NCBI RefSeq assembly: GCF_000814005.1
Contig: NZ_JWLK01000001.1
Span: 1,302,001-1,366,000, forward strand
Source: Ruegeria sp. ANG-S4
Lineage (GTDB): Bacteria; Pseudomonadota; Alphaproteobacteria; Rhodobacterales; Rhodobacteraceae
DNA: 64,000 nucleotides
Direction of reading: 5' to 3'
Below, one piece after another: positions 17,638 to 27,446 of this stretch. The translations under genes were made by a program, and so were the position numbers. The notes under the pieces were generated by a model. It had not been told where the DNA came from, ran no database searches, and saw only the letters and a program-made list of their open reading frames with translations. Position 1 is the stretch's first letter, and the number at the start of each line of letters is the position of its first letter.

Positions 17638-18518
17638 GAGGCGATGGAGGGCGTTAGCTGCGCCAGAAACTCCTGCGCGATGGATGACAACGGGCGGCCC
17701 TTGGCCGTGATGATTGCAAGGTCCAGCATCACTGCGGGCCGGAAGGGGCGGGTATGATACCCGCTTTCGCCGTCAAACGTGACGGTGAAGGGGTCGATCA
17801 TTGCAACGCCCATGCCCTGTTTCACAAAGCTCAGCAGGTTTTCGGACAGGTGCGTGTGTATCTGCGTACGCCAGCTTCGCCCGGCGGTCTGGAAGATATC
17901 GCGGGTCCGACGATGGGTCTGATGCTCTGGGCCCATCACGATGAACGGTTCGTTTTCCAGAATTTCCGGCGTCAGAACATCATGTTTCGCCAACGGGCTG
18001 CCTTCGGGAAAGGTCGCGAGCGTTTCGAACTCGAACACCTGATAGTTCAGCGTATCGTGCAGGATCGGCATCTCGACGATCCCGATCTCAAACAGGCCCG
18101 AGATGACCCATTCCTGAATCTTCGACGAATATTGGGACTGAAAGCTGACCGACAGGTTTGGGCGACTTTCGGCAAAGCGCGCAATTTCGCGCGGCATGAA
18201 GCCGAAAGACAATAAATGCGGGGCGGCGACCTGCAACTGACCGGGATGTTTGTTCTGCAAATCTGTCACCGCTTGTGCGACGTGATCCAGTCCGCGCACC
18301 ACAGTATCGACCTCGCGGAACAACAACTCGGCTTCCGGAGTTGGCAGAAGGCGGCCCTTGTTTCGTTCGAACAACGGCAACCGCGCCTCGCGCTCAAGCT
18401 GCGCCAGCAGGTTGCTGATCCCCGGTTGCGATATCCCCAGAACCGATGCCGCACCGGTTACCGTGCCGGTTTCCATGATGGCGTGAAAGGCTTGCAGTTG
18501 GCGAAAACGCAGGGACAT
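17598..18518 (-). CDS. LysR-family transcriptional regulator
   Basis: A LysR-type regulator of 306 residues with the N-terminal helix-turn-helix at about 1-60 (GTVTGAASVLGISQPGISNL) and a periplasmic-binding-like effector domain from about 90. It is divergent from the muconate-cycloisomerase-like gene with 97 bases between them, so it probably activates the downstream enolase-superfamily/flavoprotein/TRAP operon. Its 3' end overlaps the thiamine-diphosphate enzyme gene. Confidence 0.92.
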   Translation of the reverse strand: MSLRFRQLQAFHAIMETGTVTGAASVLGISQPGISNLLAQLEREARLPLFERNKGRLLPTPEAELLFREVDTVVRGLDHVAQAVTDLQNKHPGQLQVAAPHLLSFGFMPREIARFAESRPNLSVSFQSQYSSKIQEWVISGLFEIGIVEMPILHDTLNYQVFEFETLATFPEGSPLAKHDVLTPEILENEPFIVMGPEHQTHRRTRDIFQTAGRSWRTQIHTHLSENLLSFVKQGMGVAMIDPFTVTFDGESGYHTRPFRPAVMLDLAIITAKGRPLSSIAQEFLAQLTPSIASYATHSETGAAAS

Positions 18519-18552
18519 AAGCTAGGCATCATTTTTTCTGATGAACTGTCGA

Positions 18553-18565
18553 AAATATAGTATTT
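18553..18565. promoter_or_regulatory. Candidate LysR-type binding site
   Basis: AAATATAGTATTT, arms of five bases around TAG, has the AT-rich dyad form expected for LysR sites and lies between the divergent LysR and enolase-superfamily genes. Confidence 0.45.
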
Positions 18566-18615
18566 GAAATGATGTTCTGGTCAAGGCAGGCTTCGCGTCG
18601 TCAACAGGGGACAAA

Positions 18616-19749
18616 ATGGCCGAGCTGCACCAGAAGATTGTTGGATACGACCTGTGGTATCTGAAACTGCCGGTTACATCGCGCCGAGATCACGGGATCG
18701 GGTCCGTCGCAGGCACCTGCGAAGTCGTCGTCCTGCGGCTTACGTCCGAAGACGGAACCGAAGGCTTTGGTGAAGCGTCGCCTTGGTCCGTTTTCACAGG
18801 CACGCCGGAAGCGACATATGCGGCGCTGGATCGGTATCTGCGCCCTCTTGTGATTGGGGCCAGGGTCGGTGATCGGGCTGCGATCATGCAACAAGCGATG
18901 CATGCCGTGGCGCATTGCACCGAAGCCAAGGCGTCGCTGGAAACGGCGCTGATTGATCTTGCGGGCCGTATCAGCGGGGTTCCCGTTTGGTCGTTGCTGG
19001 GCGGTCGGTGCCGGGATGCCATTCCGCTGAGCTGTTCCATCGCGAACCCCGATTTTTCGCAGGACATAGAACTGCTGGCGCGATTGAGAGAGGACGGTGT
19101 TCGAATTGTCAAACTAAAGACAGGCTTCAAGGATCACGCCTTTGACATCATGCGGCTGGAACACATTGCCCAAAACTTCCCCGAATTCTCGGTCCGCGTG
19201 GATTACAATCAAGGCCTCGAGATCGAAGAGGCTCCGAACCGGGTACGCGACGTGGCGGGGTTCAAACCCGACTTCATCGAACAACCCGTGCGGTCGCATC
19301 ACTATGGCATGATGGCGAAGCTGCGGCAGATGTTCGATGTTCCCTTGCTGGCCGATGAAAGCGTCTTTGGCCCCGAGGATATGGAGCGCGCGGCGCGTGA
19401 GGGCATTTGTGACGGCGTTTCGGTGAAAATTATGAAATCGGGCGGTCTTACGCGTGGCCAGACCGTTGCCCGCATCGCCGCCGCGCATGGTTTGACGTCT
19501 TATGGTGGTGATATGTTCGAGGCCGGGTTAGCACATCTGGCAGGCACGCACATGATCGCCGCGACACCTGAAATCACGCTCGGTTGCGAGTTCTATCAGG
19601 CCTCGTATTTCCTGAGGGAAGACATCCTCGAAGACCCATTTCAGATCAGTAAAGGGCAGGTCGTTGTGCCCACGGGTCCGGGCTTGGGCGGCAGACCTGA
19701 CATAAGCAAGCTCAACCGCTATGCCGTTGCCACGGCGGTGGCCGCATGA
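18616..19749 (+). CDS. Enolase-superfamily enzyme, muconate-cycloisomerase-like
   Basis: A protein of 377 residues with the barrel active site of the muconate lactonising subgroup. Lysines K166 and K168 form the KxK pair (VKLKTG), metal ligands are D196, E222 and D247, and the opposite lysine is K271 or K274 in KIMKSGG. A conserved [14 protein letters not shown] segment follows. These enzymes abstract the proton next to a carboxylate and can be cycloisomerases, dehydratases or amino-acid/betaine epimerases. No other beta-ketoadipate gene is adjacent, and the next gene encodes a D-amino-acid dehydrogenase-like protein overlapping by four bases. I therefore favour epimerisation of an imported amino acid or betaine, though the sequence alone does not exclude cycloisomerisation. 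Confidence 0.82.
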   Translation: MAELHQKIVGYDLWYLKLPVTSRRDHGIGSVAGTCEVVVLRLTSEDGTEGFGEASPWSVFTGTPEATYAALDRYLRPLVIGARVGDRAAIMQQAMHAVAHCTEAKASLETALIDLAGRISGVPVWSLLGGRCRDAIPLSCSIANPDFSQDIELLARLREDGVRIVKLKTGFKDHAFDIMRLEHIAQNFPEFSVRVDYNQGLEIEEAPNRVRDVAGFKPDFIEQPVRSHHYGMMAKLRQMFDVPLLADESVFGPEDMERAAREGICDGVSVKIMKSGGLTRGQTVARIAAAHGLTSYGGDMFEAGLAHLAGTHMIAATPEITLGCEFYQASYFLREDILEDPFQISKGQVVVPTGPGLGGRPDISKLNRYAVATAVAA

Positions 19750-21011
19750 CGGGGACGAAGACAATCGCCATCATTGGGGCCGGCATCGTCGGTGTTTCCA
19801 CGGCGATCTGGCTGCAGCGCGACGGGCATCATGTGATCCTGATCGACAAGTCCGGGCCGGGTGAGGGAACGTCGCACGGGAACGGCGGTGTTCTGGCCTC
19901 CTGTTCCATCGTGCCTGTGACCGTTCCGGGGTTGCTTGGCAGAGCGCCCGGCATGCTGTTCAGTCCCTCTCAGCCGCTGTTCATGAAGTGGGGCTATCTG
20001 CCAAAGCTGGTGCCGTGGCTCAAACACTATCTGAGTCACGCGAATGCCGAAGATGTCGCTCGGATCGCCGCGGCGCTGACGCCCATTGTTGGCGACAGTC
20101 TGAATGATCACAAGGCTTTGGCGGCGGGCACGGGTGCCGAAAAGTGGATCGAGCCCTCGGATTACCTGTTCCTCTACAACGATCGCGCACATTTCGACGG
20201 TGACGCGTTCGGATGGGACATTCGGCGCAAGCACGGGTTTGAATGGGAAGAACTGGAAGGCAAGGCTTTTCACGACTACGACCCGGTATTCAGCGCAGAC
20301 ATCGGCTTTGCCGCGAAGCTGTCGGACCATGGCCATATCACCGATCCCGGTCGCTATGTGAAAGACCTTGCCGCATATGTTGAGGCGAACGGAGGTCGGA
20401 TCATCCGCGCAAGTGTCGAGGATGTGGCCCACGAAAACGGTCGCGTGACCGGTGTTCGGGCCGGGGGAGAAACCATCCCTTGTGATGCGGCGATCGTAAC
20501 AGCAGGCGTCTGGTCGGGACCGCTGGCAAAACGCTTGGGCGTGTCGGTTCCGCTGGAAAGCGAACGCGGCTATCACCTTGAATTGGTGGATCCTTCTGCC
20601 AAACCGCGCAGCCCGGTTATGGTCGCCTCTGGCAAGTTTGTTGCCACACCCATGGACGGGCGGATACGCTTGGCGGGGATCGTTGAATTTGGCGGATTGG
20701 AGGCTCCGCCCTCAAAAGCGCCCTTTGAATTGATGCGCAAGAATGCCCGGACAGCGTTTCCGGGCGTGACATGGAAGGAGGAAGTGGAATGGATGGGGCA
20801 CAGGCCCGCTCCGGCTGACTCGATCCCGGTCATTGGCAACGTTCCCGGCATCGAGGGCGCGTATATGGGCTTTGGCCACCACCACATCGGATTGACGGGC
20901 GGGCCGAAAACCGGACGCCTATTGGCGCAAATGATTGCAGGCAGAACCCCGAACACGGACATGAGCGTCTATGCGCCGTCGCGATACATGGCAAACCAAC
21001 GGGCCGGATAG
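19746..21011 (+). CDS. D-amino-acid dehydrogenase-like FAD oxidoreductase (DadA type)
   Basis: A DAO-family flavoprotein of 421 residues with GAGIVG at 11-16 for FAD and the conserved [11 protein letters not shown] segment near 39-49. The C-terminus [20 protein letters not shown] is typical of DadA. DadA-like dehydrogenases oxidise D-amino acids to 2-keto acids and pass electrons to the respiratory chain. It overlaps the enolase-superfamily gene and precedes a TRAP binding protein, so import, epimerisation to the D form and oxidation would form one route. Confidence 0.87.
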   Translation: MTGTKTIAIIGAGIVGVSTAIWLQRDGHHVILIDKSGPGEGTSHGNGGVLASCSIVPVTVPGLLGRAPGMLFSPSQPLFMKWGYLPKLVPWLKHYLSHANAEDVARIAAALTPIVGDSLNDHKALAAGTGAEKWIEPSDYLFLYNDRAHFDGDAFGWDIRRKHGFEWEELEGKAFHDYDPVFSADIGFAAKLSDHGHITDPGRYVKDLAAYVEANGGRIIRASVEDVAHENGRVTGVRAGGETIPCDAAIVTAGVWSGPLAKRLGVSVPLESERGYHLELVDPSAKPRSPVMVASGKFVATPMDGRIRLAGIVEFGGLEAPPSKAPFELMRKNARTAFPGVTWKEEVEWMGHRPAPADSIPVIGNVPGIEGAYMGFGHHHIGLTGGPKTGRLLAQMIAGRTPNTDMSVYAPSRYMANQRAG

Positions 21012-21048
21012 AAATTCCGGCAGATCAAAACTCAACAGGGAGAAAACG

Positions 21049-22026
21049 ATGAAAAAAATGACAAACCTTCTGGCCGCAACCGCGCTGACTGCTGCGTCGG
21101 TTGCGCCCGCATTGGCGGAAAAGTGGGACATGCCGATGGCTTATTCGGCGTCAAACTTCCACTCCGCCACAGGCGCGGAGTTTGCAAAATGCGTGACGAC
21201 GGGAACGGGCGGCGAGATTGAAATCGTCACCCATCCCTCCGGGTCGCTGTTCAAGGGCGCGGACATCAAGCGCGCAATCCAGACTGGACAGGCCCCGATT
21301 GGCGAGCGTCTTTTGTCCGGTCATCAGAACGAAAACGCGCTGTTCGGGTTTGACTCGATCCCGTTCCTTGCAACGTCGTTCGACGACAGCGCCAAGCTGT
21401 GGGAGGCGGCCAAACCATCCATCGAGAACCTGTTGGCCGAGCAGAACCTGACCCTGCTTTACGCGGTGCCCTGGCCACCGCAGGGCTTGTATTTCAAGGA
21501 TGAAGTGAACTCGGTCGCGGATATGGAAGGCATCAAGTTCCGGTCCTACAACAACGCCACATCGCGGCTGGCCGAGTTGACCGGAATGCTGCCTGTGACC
21601 ATTGAGGCGGCAGAAATCAGCCAAGCCTTTGCGACCGGTGTTGCGGATGCAATGGTGTCCTCGGGGTCGACCGGGTATGACCGCAAGGTATGGGAAAGCC
21701 TGGACTATTTCTACGAAGTGGATGCCTGGCTGCCGCGCAACTATGTGATGGTTAATTCTGACGTATGGTCGGGTGTCTCTGACGCAAACAAGAACGTCAT
21801 CAAGGCCTGCGCGGACCTGGCCGAGTACGCAGGTAACTGGCGCGCCAAAGAATACACCGGCTTCACGCTGCAGGGCTTGCGTGATGGCGGAATGACCGTT
21901 GGCCCGGCCTCTGACCAGATGGTGGGCGAGCTGAAAGAGATCGGCGTAACCATGACCAATGAGTGGCTGGAAGCCGCCGGAGATGAGGGCAAAGCCATCG
22001 TCGACGCGTTCAATTCGTCGCAGTAA
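21049..22026 (+). CDS. TRAP transporter binding protein DctP
   Basis: The periplasmic receptor of a TRAP transporter, 325 residues. The start at 21049 follows ACAGGGAGAAAACG and gives a Sec signal with cleavage after ALA at residue 23. The conserved carboxylate-binding arginine is R165 in GIKFRSYNNA. A 13-base-pair hairpin follows the gene. The ligand is expected to carry a carboxylate; an amino acid or betaine fits the neighbouring enzymes. Confidence 0.92.
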   Translation: MKKMTNLLAATALTAASVAPALAEKWDMPMAYSASNFHSATGAEFAKCVTTGTGGEIEIVTHPSGSLFKGADIKRAIQTGQAPIGERLLSGHQNENALFGFDSIPFLATSFDDSAKLWEAAKPSIENLLAEQNLTLLYAVPWPPQGLYFKDEVNSVADMEGIKFRSYNNATSRLAELTGMLPVTIEAAEISQAFATGVADAMVSSGSTGYDRKVWESLDYFYEVDAWLPRNYVMVNSDVWSGVSDANKNVIKACADLAEYAGNWRAKEYTGFTLQGLRDGGMTVGPASDQMVGELKEIGVTMTNEWLEAAGDEGKAIVDAFNSSQ

Positions 22027-22033
22027 TTGTGCA

Positions 22034-22066
22034 TTCGGGCGGCGGAAATAAAATCCGCCGCCCGAA
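22034..22066 (+). terminator. Strong hairpin between dctP and dctQ
   Basis: Thirteen-base perfect arms TTCGGGCGGCGGA and TCCGCCGCCCGAA with loop AATAAAA. No T tract follows, so it probably stabilises the dctP transcript or attenuates read-through into the membrane subunits. Confidence 0.7.
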
Positions 22067-22096
22067 CCGATCTAATCATAAGAAAACGGGGACGGT

Positions 22097-22630
22097 ATGG
22101 CAGTCATGCGAGGGCTTCGGTCCGTACTGGATTTCATCTATCTGGCAGCAGGTGTTCTGGCGGCGCTCAGCCTGATCGCCATCTTGTTGCTCATCGTGGT
22201 GCAGATGCTGGCCCGCTGGACGGGCGAGGTGTTTCCCGGCGCGCCGGACTATGCGGGGTATGCGATGGCTGCCGCCTCGTTCATGGCCTTTGCCAATGCC
22301 CTGAACCGAGGCAGCCATATCCGCGTCTCGATCCTGTTGAATGCCGTCCCCGATGGTGTGCGCCGCATTCTCGAAGTCTGGTGTTTCGCCATTGGCGCTG
22401 CCGTCATGTGGTACTTCTGCTGGTACGCCTACCGCTTTGTCTACTGGAGCTGGAAGTTCAACGATGTCAGCCAGGGACAGGACAAAACCGCCCTGTGGAT
22501 TCCGCAATCTGCCATGCTGATCGGGGCAGTCATCTTTGCAATCGCCCTGACCGATCATCTTATCCACGTGCTGTTCAAGGGCGATCACCGGATCACCCGC
22601 GATCTGGCCGATCAAAGCCACGGAGAGTGA
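22097..22630 (+). CDS. TRAP transporter small permease DctQ
   Basis: A four-segment membrane protein of 177 residues with the DctQ pattern: LIVVQMLARWTGEVFPGAPD after the first helix, then NRGSHIRVSILLN. It pairs with DctM, four bases downstream. An alternative ATG nine bases later gives nearly the same protein. Confidence 0.9.
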   Translation: MAVMRGLRSVLDFIYLAAGVLAALSLIAILLLIVVQMLARWTGEVFPGAPDYAGYAMAAASFMAFANALNRGSHIRVSILLNAVPDGVRRILEVWCFAIGAAVMWYFCWYAYRFVYWSWKFNDVSQGQDKTALWIPQSAMLIGAVIFAIALTDHLIHVLFKGDHRITRDLADQSHGE

Positions 22631-22634
22631 GCGC

Positions 22635-23948
22635 ATGGAAAACCTGTCCGTCATCATCCTCTTCCTCTTTGTTCTGTTTACGCTGCTGGGCTCTGGCGTC
22701 TGGGTCGGGCTGGCCCTGATGGGCGTCGCCTGGGTCGGGATGGAGCTGTTTACAACCCGCCCTGTAGGCGACGTGATGATCACCACGATCTGGTCGGCGT
22801 CGTCGTCGTGGACCCTGACTGCGTTGCCGATGTTCATCTGGATGGGCGAAATCCTGTATCGAACGCGATTATCCGAGGATATGTTCAAGGGCCTGTCTCC
22901 TTGGATGGCCCCGCTGCCCGGTGGGCTGGTCCATACGAATATTGTGGGGTGTACGGTGTTTGCAGCCGTGTCCGGATCGTCTGCCGCCACGCTGACCACG
23001 GTTGGCAAGATGTCGATTCCCGAGCTTCGCAAACGGAACTACCCCGAGCGAATGATCATCGGAACACTGACGGGCGCAGCCACGCTCGGCCTGATGATCC
23101 CGCCGTCGCTGACCCTGATCGTCTACGGCGTGACGATCAATGAATCCATCACCAAGCTATTCTTTGCAGGTATCCTGCCCGGCCTCGTGCTGGCGGCGAT
23201 GTTCATGGGCTACGTCGCGATCTACTCGAAGCTTGGAAAAGACTGGAACCCGAACAGTGAGGGCAAGCTGAGTTTCTCAGAGAAGATCAAGAACTCGCGC
23301 TTTCTGCTGCCGGTTATCCTGCTGATCATGGTGGTGATCGGTTCCATGTATCTGGGCTATGCCACCGCGACAGAGGCCGCCGCATTTGGTGTGATCGGCG
23401 GGCTGCTTTTGGCAGCCGGGCAGGGGTCGCTTAACTGGAAAACCTTCACCGAGAGTTTGATGGGCGCGACCCGCACCAGTGCCATGATCGCCTTGATCCT
23501 TGCGGGGGCCGCCTTCCTGTCGCTTTCGATGGGGTTCACCGGCCTGCCGCGCGGGCTGGCTGATCTGATCGCCGGTTGGGAACTGACACGGTTCGAGCTG
23601 CTGATGGTGCTGCTGGTCTTCTATGTCATTCTGGGCTGCTTCCTCGACGGGATTTCGTCCGTCGTGCTGACCATGGCCGTGGTCGAGCCGATGATCCGCG
23701 ATGCGGGGATCGACCTGATCTGGTTCGGCATTTTCATCGTGGTCGTTGTGGAGATGGCGCAGATCACGCCGCCGATCGGTTTCAACCTGTTTGTGATGCA
23801 GGGCATGACCAACCACGAGATGAGCTATATCGCGCGCGCCGCGATCCCGATGTTCCTGATCATGGTGCTGATGGTGTTTGTCCTCATTTGGTTCCCTGAG
23901 CTGGCCACCTGGTTGCCCGAGAACCTGCGGCAGAGCCCGGGCGGGTAG
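22635..23948 (+). CDS. TRAP transporter large permease DctM
   Basis: The ion-coupled translocation subunit, 437 residues, about twelve membrane segments. Family segments include AAVSGSSAATLTTVGKMSIP, GAATLGLMIPPSLTLIVYGV and MAQITPPIGFNLFVMQGMT. It completes the TRAP system with the genes upstream. A BASS-type carrier gene begins nine bases after its stop, so it is probably in the same operon. Confidence 0.93.
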   Translation: MENLSVIILFLFVLFTLLGSGVWVGLALMGVAWVGMELFTTRPVGDVMITTIWSASSSWTLTALPMFIWMGEILYRTRLSEDMFKGLSPWMAPLPGGLVHTNIVGCTVFAAVSGSSAATLTTVGKMSIPELRKRNYPERMIIGTLTGAATLGLMIPPSLTLIVYGVTINESITKLFFAGILPGLVLAAMFMGYVAIYSKLGKDWNPNSEGKLSFSEKIKNSRFLLPVILLIMVVIGSMYLGYATATEAAAFGVIGGLLLAAGQGSLNWKTFTESLMGATRTSAMIALILAGAAFLSLSMGFTGLPRGLADLIAGWELTRFELLMVLLVFYVILGCFLDGISSVVLTMAVVEPMIRDAGIDLIWFGIFIVVVVEMAQITPPIGFNLFVMQGMTNHEMSYIARAAIPMFLIMVLMVFVLIWFPELATWLPENLRQSPGG

Positions 23949-23956
23949 GGCGACCA

Positions 23957-24874
23957 GTGAACCCACTGCTCTGGGCGGCACGCAAAGGCCCATACGTTCT
24001 GGTCACCGGGCTTGTGGCAGGGTTGCTGCTGCCCGGACTGGCCGAGCCGATGCGGCCGCTCTTACCACCCTTAGTGGTCCTGTTGTTGTTCGTGACGATC
24101 CTGCGCATGGACCCTGCGGCCATTCTGGGATCTCTGACCGATTTGCGGCAGGTCATCGCGGTCGTGATTGGGTTTCAGGTGGTCATCCCGCTGATCATCG
24201 TTTCAGTCGGGTTCGTTGGCGGATGGACGGGCACGGCAATCATTCTATCCCTGCTTATCATGACAGCGGCACCCTCGATCTCGGGTAGTCCGAACTTGTG
24301 CATGATGATGGGCTATCCCGCCGAACATGCAATGCGCCTTGTCGTTGTTGGAACCGCTGCACTACCATTAACGACGCTGCCGATTTTTTGGCTCATGCCC
24401 GAGCTTGGCGATCTTTGGGCCGTTCTGAAAGCCGCGTTCAGCCTGTTCCTGACCATTTCCATCGTCACGCTGGTTGCGGTCGCGACGCGAAAAACGATGC
24501 TGCGACGCCCTTCGCAGACCGCGCTTTTGCAACTTGAGGGTCTGGCGACCATCATCCTGGCGGTATTTGTCACCGGTCTGATGCCATCCGTCAGCGCGGC
24601 AGCGTTTGAGAATCCGATGATCGCCGCGTTCTGGATCGCTTTTGCCTGTGTCGCAAATTTCGGATCCCAGATTGCGGTGTTTCAACTGACGCGCACCCGG
24701 CTCGCACCTGCCAAGGCCACCGCAGTGTCTTTGATTGCCGGAAACCGAAACGTTGCGCTTTTTTTTGTGGCCTTGCCGCCCGAAGTCACAGCCCCGATCA
24801 TGGTATTTATCGGGGCCTATCAGATTCCGATGTACCTGACGCCCTTGATAATGCGCAGGATGTATCGTGCGTAA
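23957..24874 (+). CDS. Bile acid:sodium symporter-type (BASS) membrane protein
   Basis: A membrane protein of 305 residues with about nine to ten hydrophobic segments, starting with GTG nine bases after dctM. The SGSPNLCMMMGYPAEHAM segment and ATAVSLIAGNRNVALFFVAL fit the BASS/ACR3-like carrier fold. In this position it may be an exporter or second carrier for the pathway intermediate. The family is broad and the substrate cannot be given. Confidence 0.72.
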   Translation: MNPLLWAARKGPYVLVTGLVAGLLLPGLAEPMRPLLPPLVVLLLFVTILRMDPAAILGSLTDLRQVIAVVIGFQVVIPLIIVSVGFVGGWTGTAIILSLLIMTAAPSISGSPNLCMMMGYPAEHAMRLVVVGTAALPLTTLPIFWLMPELGDLWAVLKAAFSLFLTISIVTLVAVATRKTMLRRPSQTALLQLEGLATIILAVFVTGLMPSVSAAAFENPMIAAFWIAFACVANFGSQIAVFQLTRTRLAPAKATAVSLIAGNRNVALFFVALPPEVTAPIMVFIGAYQIPMYLTPLIMRRMYRA

Positions 24875-24908
24875 GTGACCGACCGGACCTGTCTTTCGGG
24901 CAGCTTTT

Positions 24909-24941
24909 GGTAATGGAGCGCTTCAAGCGTCAGGTATTACC
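24909..24941. repeat. Nested inverted repeat between convergent genes
   Basis: Arms GGTAAT and ATTACC enclose an inner CGCTT/AAGCG dyad, between the ends of the BASS-type gene and the MATE gene. It might act as a bidirectional stop, but no T tract is present on either side. Confidence 0.3.
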
Positions 24942-24964
24942 CACGATATGTAATCCTGCCTGCG

Positions 24965-26299
24965 TCACGATCCCGGCCGCGTCAGCGACCAGAATCGAAC
25001 GGGTAGGGCGATTGCCGCAATGATCAGACCGATCGTATAGCCAATCCAGACGCCGATGGCGCCAAGCCCAAACAGGAACCCGAGCACGTAGCTGGCCGGC
25101 AACGCAAGCGGCCAATAGGCCGTGAGCGTGATTAGTGTTGGAAGGTTCATGTCGGACATACCCCGCAAGGCCCCCAACGCGGTGCCCTGCACGCCATCCG
25201 CCACCTGCAACAGGGCCACGATGAAAAACAACGTAACCGTCAATTCGACCACAGCTGGATCACTGGACATGCTTTCAGCCATTACGCGGCCTGCGGTGAT
25301 GAAGACGATTGCGGCGGCGGCCTGCCACAGCGTCACCATTGCGAAGGATGCTTTCAGGATCGGCCTGAGCCTGTCTCGGTCGCCCGCGCCGACGGCAAGG
25401 CCGACGCGGATGGATGCCGCTCCCGCCATGCCCAGCGGAATCATGTAGGCCAGACCGGCCAGAGCATTCACGATCTGATGTGCGGCAAGCGCTTCGGCCC
25501 CCAGCCACCCCATCATCAAGCCCACGACGGCGTACGCCCCGCCTTCGCCGGCGTAGCCAAGACAAAGCGGCAGGGCGTCTTTGGCTTGCGACCAAACATC
25601 CGCCCAGGCAACGGTCACACGCTGGCGAAAGGCGGCCAGGTCGGGGGCGCGCATCAGCACATAAACCCCTGCAGCCAGAGAAACACACTGCGACAGTATA
25701 CTGGCCAGGCCTGCACCCAGAATGCCGAGGTCAAGAATGTGAATGAAAGCGTAGTTGGCAGGCACGTTAAACAAAACGCCCAGGTAAGAAAGCGCAACAG
25801 CCGTCCAAGGTCGCCCCACAGCGTCAAACAGGGCTTTCAGACCGAAGAAAAGCGTGAAGGGGACGATCCAAATCGCCATTGACACCCAATACGGCCAAAG
25901 GATTGCCAATACGTCCTGAGGTTGCCCCAACGGTCCCAGCAGTGGATAGAGCGCCATCATCAGCAAAGCCGAAAAGCCGCCGCCCAAAAGACACAGCAAC
26001 AACCCGCTGCGCAGCGCCAGCGCGACCCGCGCGGCATTCCCCGCGCCCTCTGCCTGACTGATTTGTACCGAGATTGCGGTGATTACGCCCCACAGGGCAG
26101 AGATGAGTATGATCAGTACGGCAGTTGTCACACCAGCTGCCGCCAATGGCACTGTTCCAAGCGGGGAGATCATTGCCGTATCAACGACGCCGATCAAAAG
26201 CGCGGCGGCCAAGCCGACCATCAGCGGTACGGCCAGACGGATGAGTGGCATAAATTCGGCGCGGGCGGGCGCCTGAGAAATCAGGATTTGGTCTGTCAT
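24965..26299 (-). CDS. MATE-family multidrug/toxin efflux transporter
   Basis: A twelve-segment MATE exporter of 444 residues, the usual length. It opens MPLIRLAVPLMVGLAAALLI after a short leader and contains the second-half repeat GMAGAASIRVGLAVGAGDRD, typical of NorM/DinF-like proteins. It would export cationic drugs or dyes in exchange for sodium or protons. A palindrome overlaps the ribosome-site region in front of it. The regulator gene upstream on the same strand may be unrelated. Confidence 0.92.
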   Translation of the reverse strand: MTDQILISQAPARAEFMPLIRLAVPLMVGLAAALLIGVVDTAMISPLGTVPLAAAGVTTAVLIILISALWGVITAISVQISQAEGAGNAARVALALRSGLLLCLLGGGFSALLMMALYPLLGPLGQPQDVLAILWPYWVSMAIWIVPFTLFFGLKALFDAVGRPWTAVALSYLGVLFNVPANYAFIHILDLGILGAGLASILSQCVSLAAGVYVLMRAPDLAAFRQRVTVAWADVWSQAKDALPLCLGYAGEGGAYAVVGLMMGWLGAEALAAHQIVNALAGLAYMIPLGMAGAASIRVGLAVGAGDRDRLRPILKASFAMVTLWQAAAAIVFITAGRVMAESMSSDPAVVELTVTLFFIVALLQVADGVQGTALGALRGMSDMNLPTLITLTAYWPLALPASYVLGFLFGLGAIGVWIGYTIGLIIAAIALPVRFWSLTRPGS

Positions 26300-26308
26300 G
26301 GGTCACCT

Positions 26309-26325
26309 GTCGGACAACGTCCGAC
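26309..26325. promoter_or_regulatory. Palindrome overlapping the MATE ribosome-site region
   Basis: GTCGGAC and GTCCGAC, seven-base perfect arms with a three-base spacer, end ten bases in front of the MATE start. A half-like copy GGTCGGACAAG lies near 26413. It could be a repressor operator or, in the mRNA, a hairpin next to AGGTGA. Confidence 0.5.
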
Positions 26326-26576
26326 GATAAAGTCGCGTAAAAAAGCTCTGGGCTTTGAATGAATGCGGGCGGTTCAGCCCTGCGACGGGAACACCATGAT
26401 TGCGGTCCTTTTGGTCGGACAAGTTAACGCGAAGCGTTCTAGGGGATTAATTGATCCGCGTCCAGACCTTGTGCGCGATCCCTTAAATTCTCACAGTGGT
26501 GCTTCGGTCGCGCGCCTGTGATCATCGAATCCCACATTGGTCTTTGCCTAGGGGGGCAAATGGAGACGTCGCCCGA

Positions 26577-27341
26577 TTATTCCGGGGTCGCATCGGCAAG
26601 TTGTCGCAGGAACTTGGCGCTGTTTTCGTCGGCTGGAAAAAACAATTCAATCTTAAGATCGTCCAGCGTGACGTCCGTGGGCGTACTGAATTGGGCAATG
26701 GTCCCAAACAACGAAAGCCGTTGCCCTGCAAAGCGATAGACAGTGGGAATTGTAGGTCCAACATTCAAACTGTCCTGGGTGCGAGCCTGTTTGGACAATT
26801 CACGCGCCGCGGCATCCAGTTGGGGTATTCCGCCCGAATTGGCGCTTTCAGCACGCAGCCGCAGCATCGTATGATGTGCAACTTCTGGCCAATTTTCGAC
26901 CAGAGTTTCCATCAGGGGACTGGTCAAAAGGGTCAGCAGGCTTTGGCCTTCGCTGATGCCCAATGGTTGAAACAAGCGTTTCGCGCCGCTGTTGAGCAAT
27001 ACGACCGTCCAGTTTCGATCCAGTGCCATACCCGGGTACGGGGCGTGTCGGTCAAGTGTCCACTCAACGGCTTCTCTGATGGGCGACAGCGCTTCGTCGT
27101 CGAAAGGGGTCGTCGCAAAACGCGGTGCGAACCCTTCGGCGCGCATCATCTGATTTCGAGTATCAACCGGGAGGTTCATGACTTCGGACAGGTGCAGGAT
27201 CATATCCGGGCTGGGGCGCGATCGCCCGGTTTCCAAAAAAGAAATGTGGCGCGCACTGACTTCGGCTTCGACGGCGAGGTCCAGTTGGCTCATCCGTCTG
27301 CGTTTTCGCCATTCCTTGAGCATGCCGGGGTACGGGGTCAT
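26577..27341 (-). CDS. XRE-type regulator with MmyB-like ligand domain
   Basis: A regulator of 254 residues: an N-terminal helix-turn-helix at about 8-60 (RMSQLDLAVEAEVSARHISF) followed by a MmyB-like PAS-type domain to the C-terminus (YPGMALDRNWTVVLLNSGAK is characteristic). Such proteins bind a fatty-acid-like ligand in the studied members. It is divergent from a small membrane protein gene, 105 bases apart, and upstream of the MATE gene on the same strand. Confidence 0.9.
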   Translation of the reverse strand: MTPYPGMLKEWRKRRRMSQLDLAVEAEVSARHISFLETGRSRPSPDMILHLSEVMNLPVDTRNQMMRAEGFAPRFATTPFDDEALSPIREAVEWTLDRHAPYPGMALDRNWTVVLLNSGAKRLFQPLGISEGQSLLTLLTSPLMETLVENWPEVAHHTMLRLRAESANSGGIPQLDAAARELSKQARTQDSLNVGPTIPTVYRFAGQRLSLFGTIAQFSTPTDVTLDDLKIELFFPADENSAKFLRQLADATPE

Positions 27342-27446
27342 GCGCTGAACTTAACAGGCGCCGAAACGGAAATCACTTACCTCCAAGGTAATTGCTTTGA
27401 AACTGCCAAAGGCCGCAGGAAGGGGTAAAGTTGAAAGGAGAATGCA

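Noticed and set aside
18616..19749. Assignment of the enolase-superfamily enzyme as a catechol-pathway muconate cycloisomerase (catB)
   Set aside because: No catechol dioxygenase or muconolactone isomerase is adjacent; the partners are a D-amino-acid dehydrogenase-like protein and a TRAP transporter.
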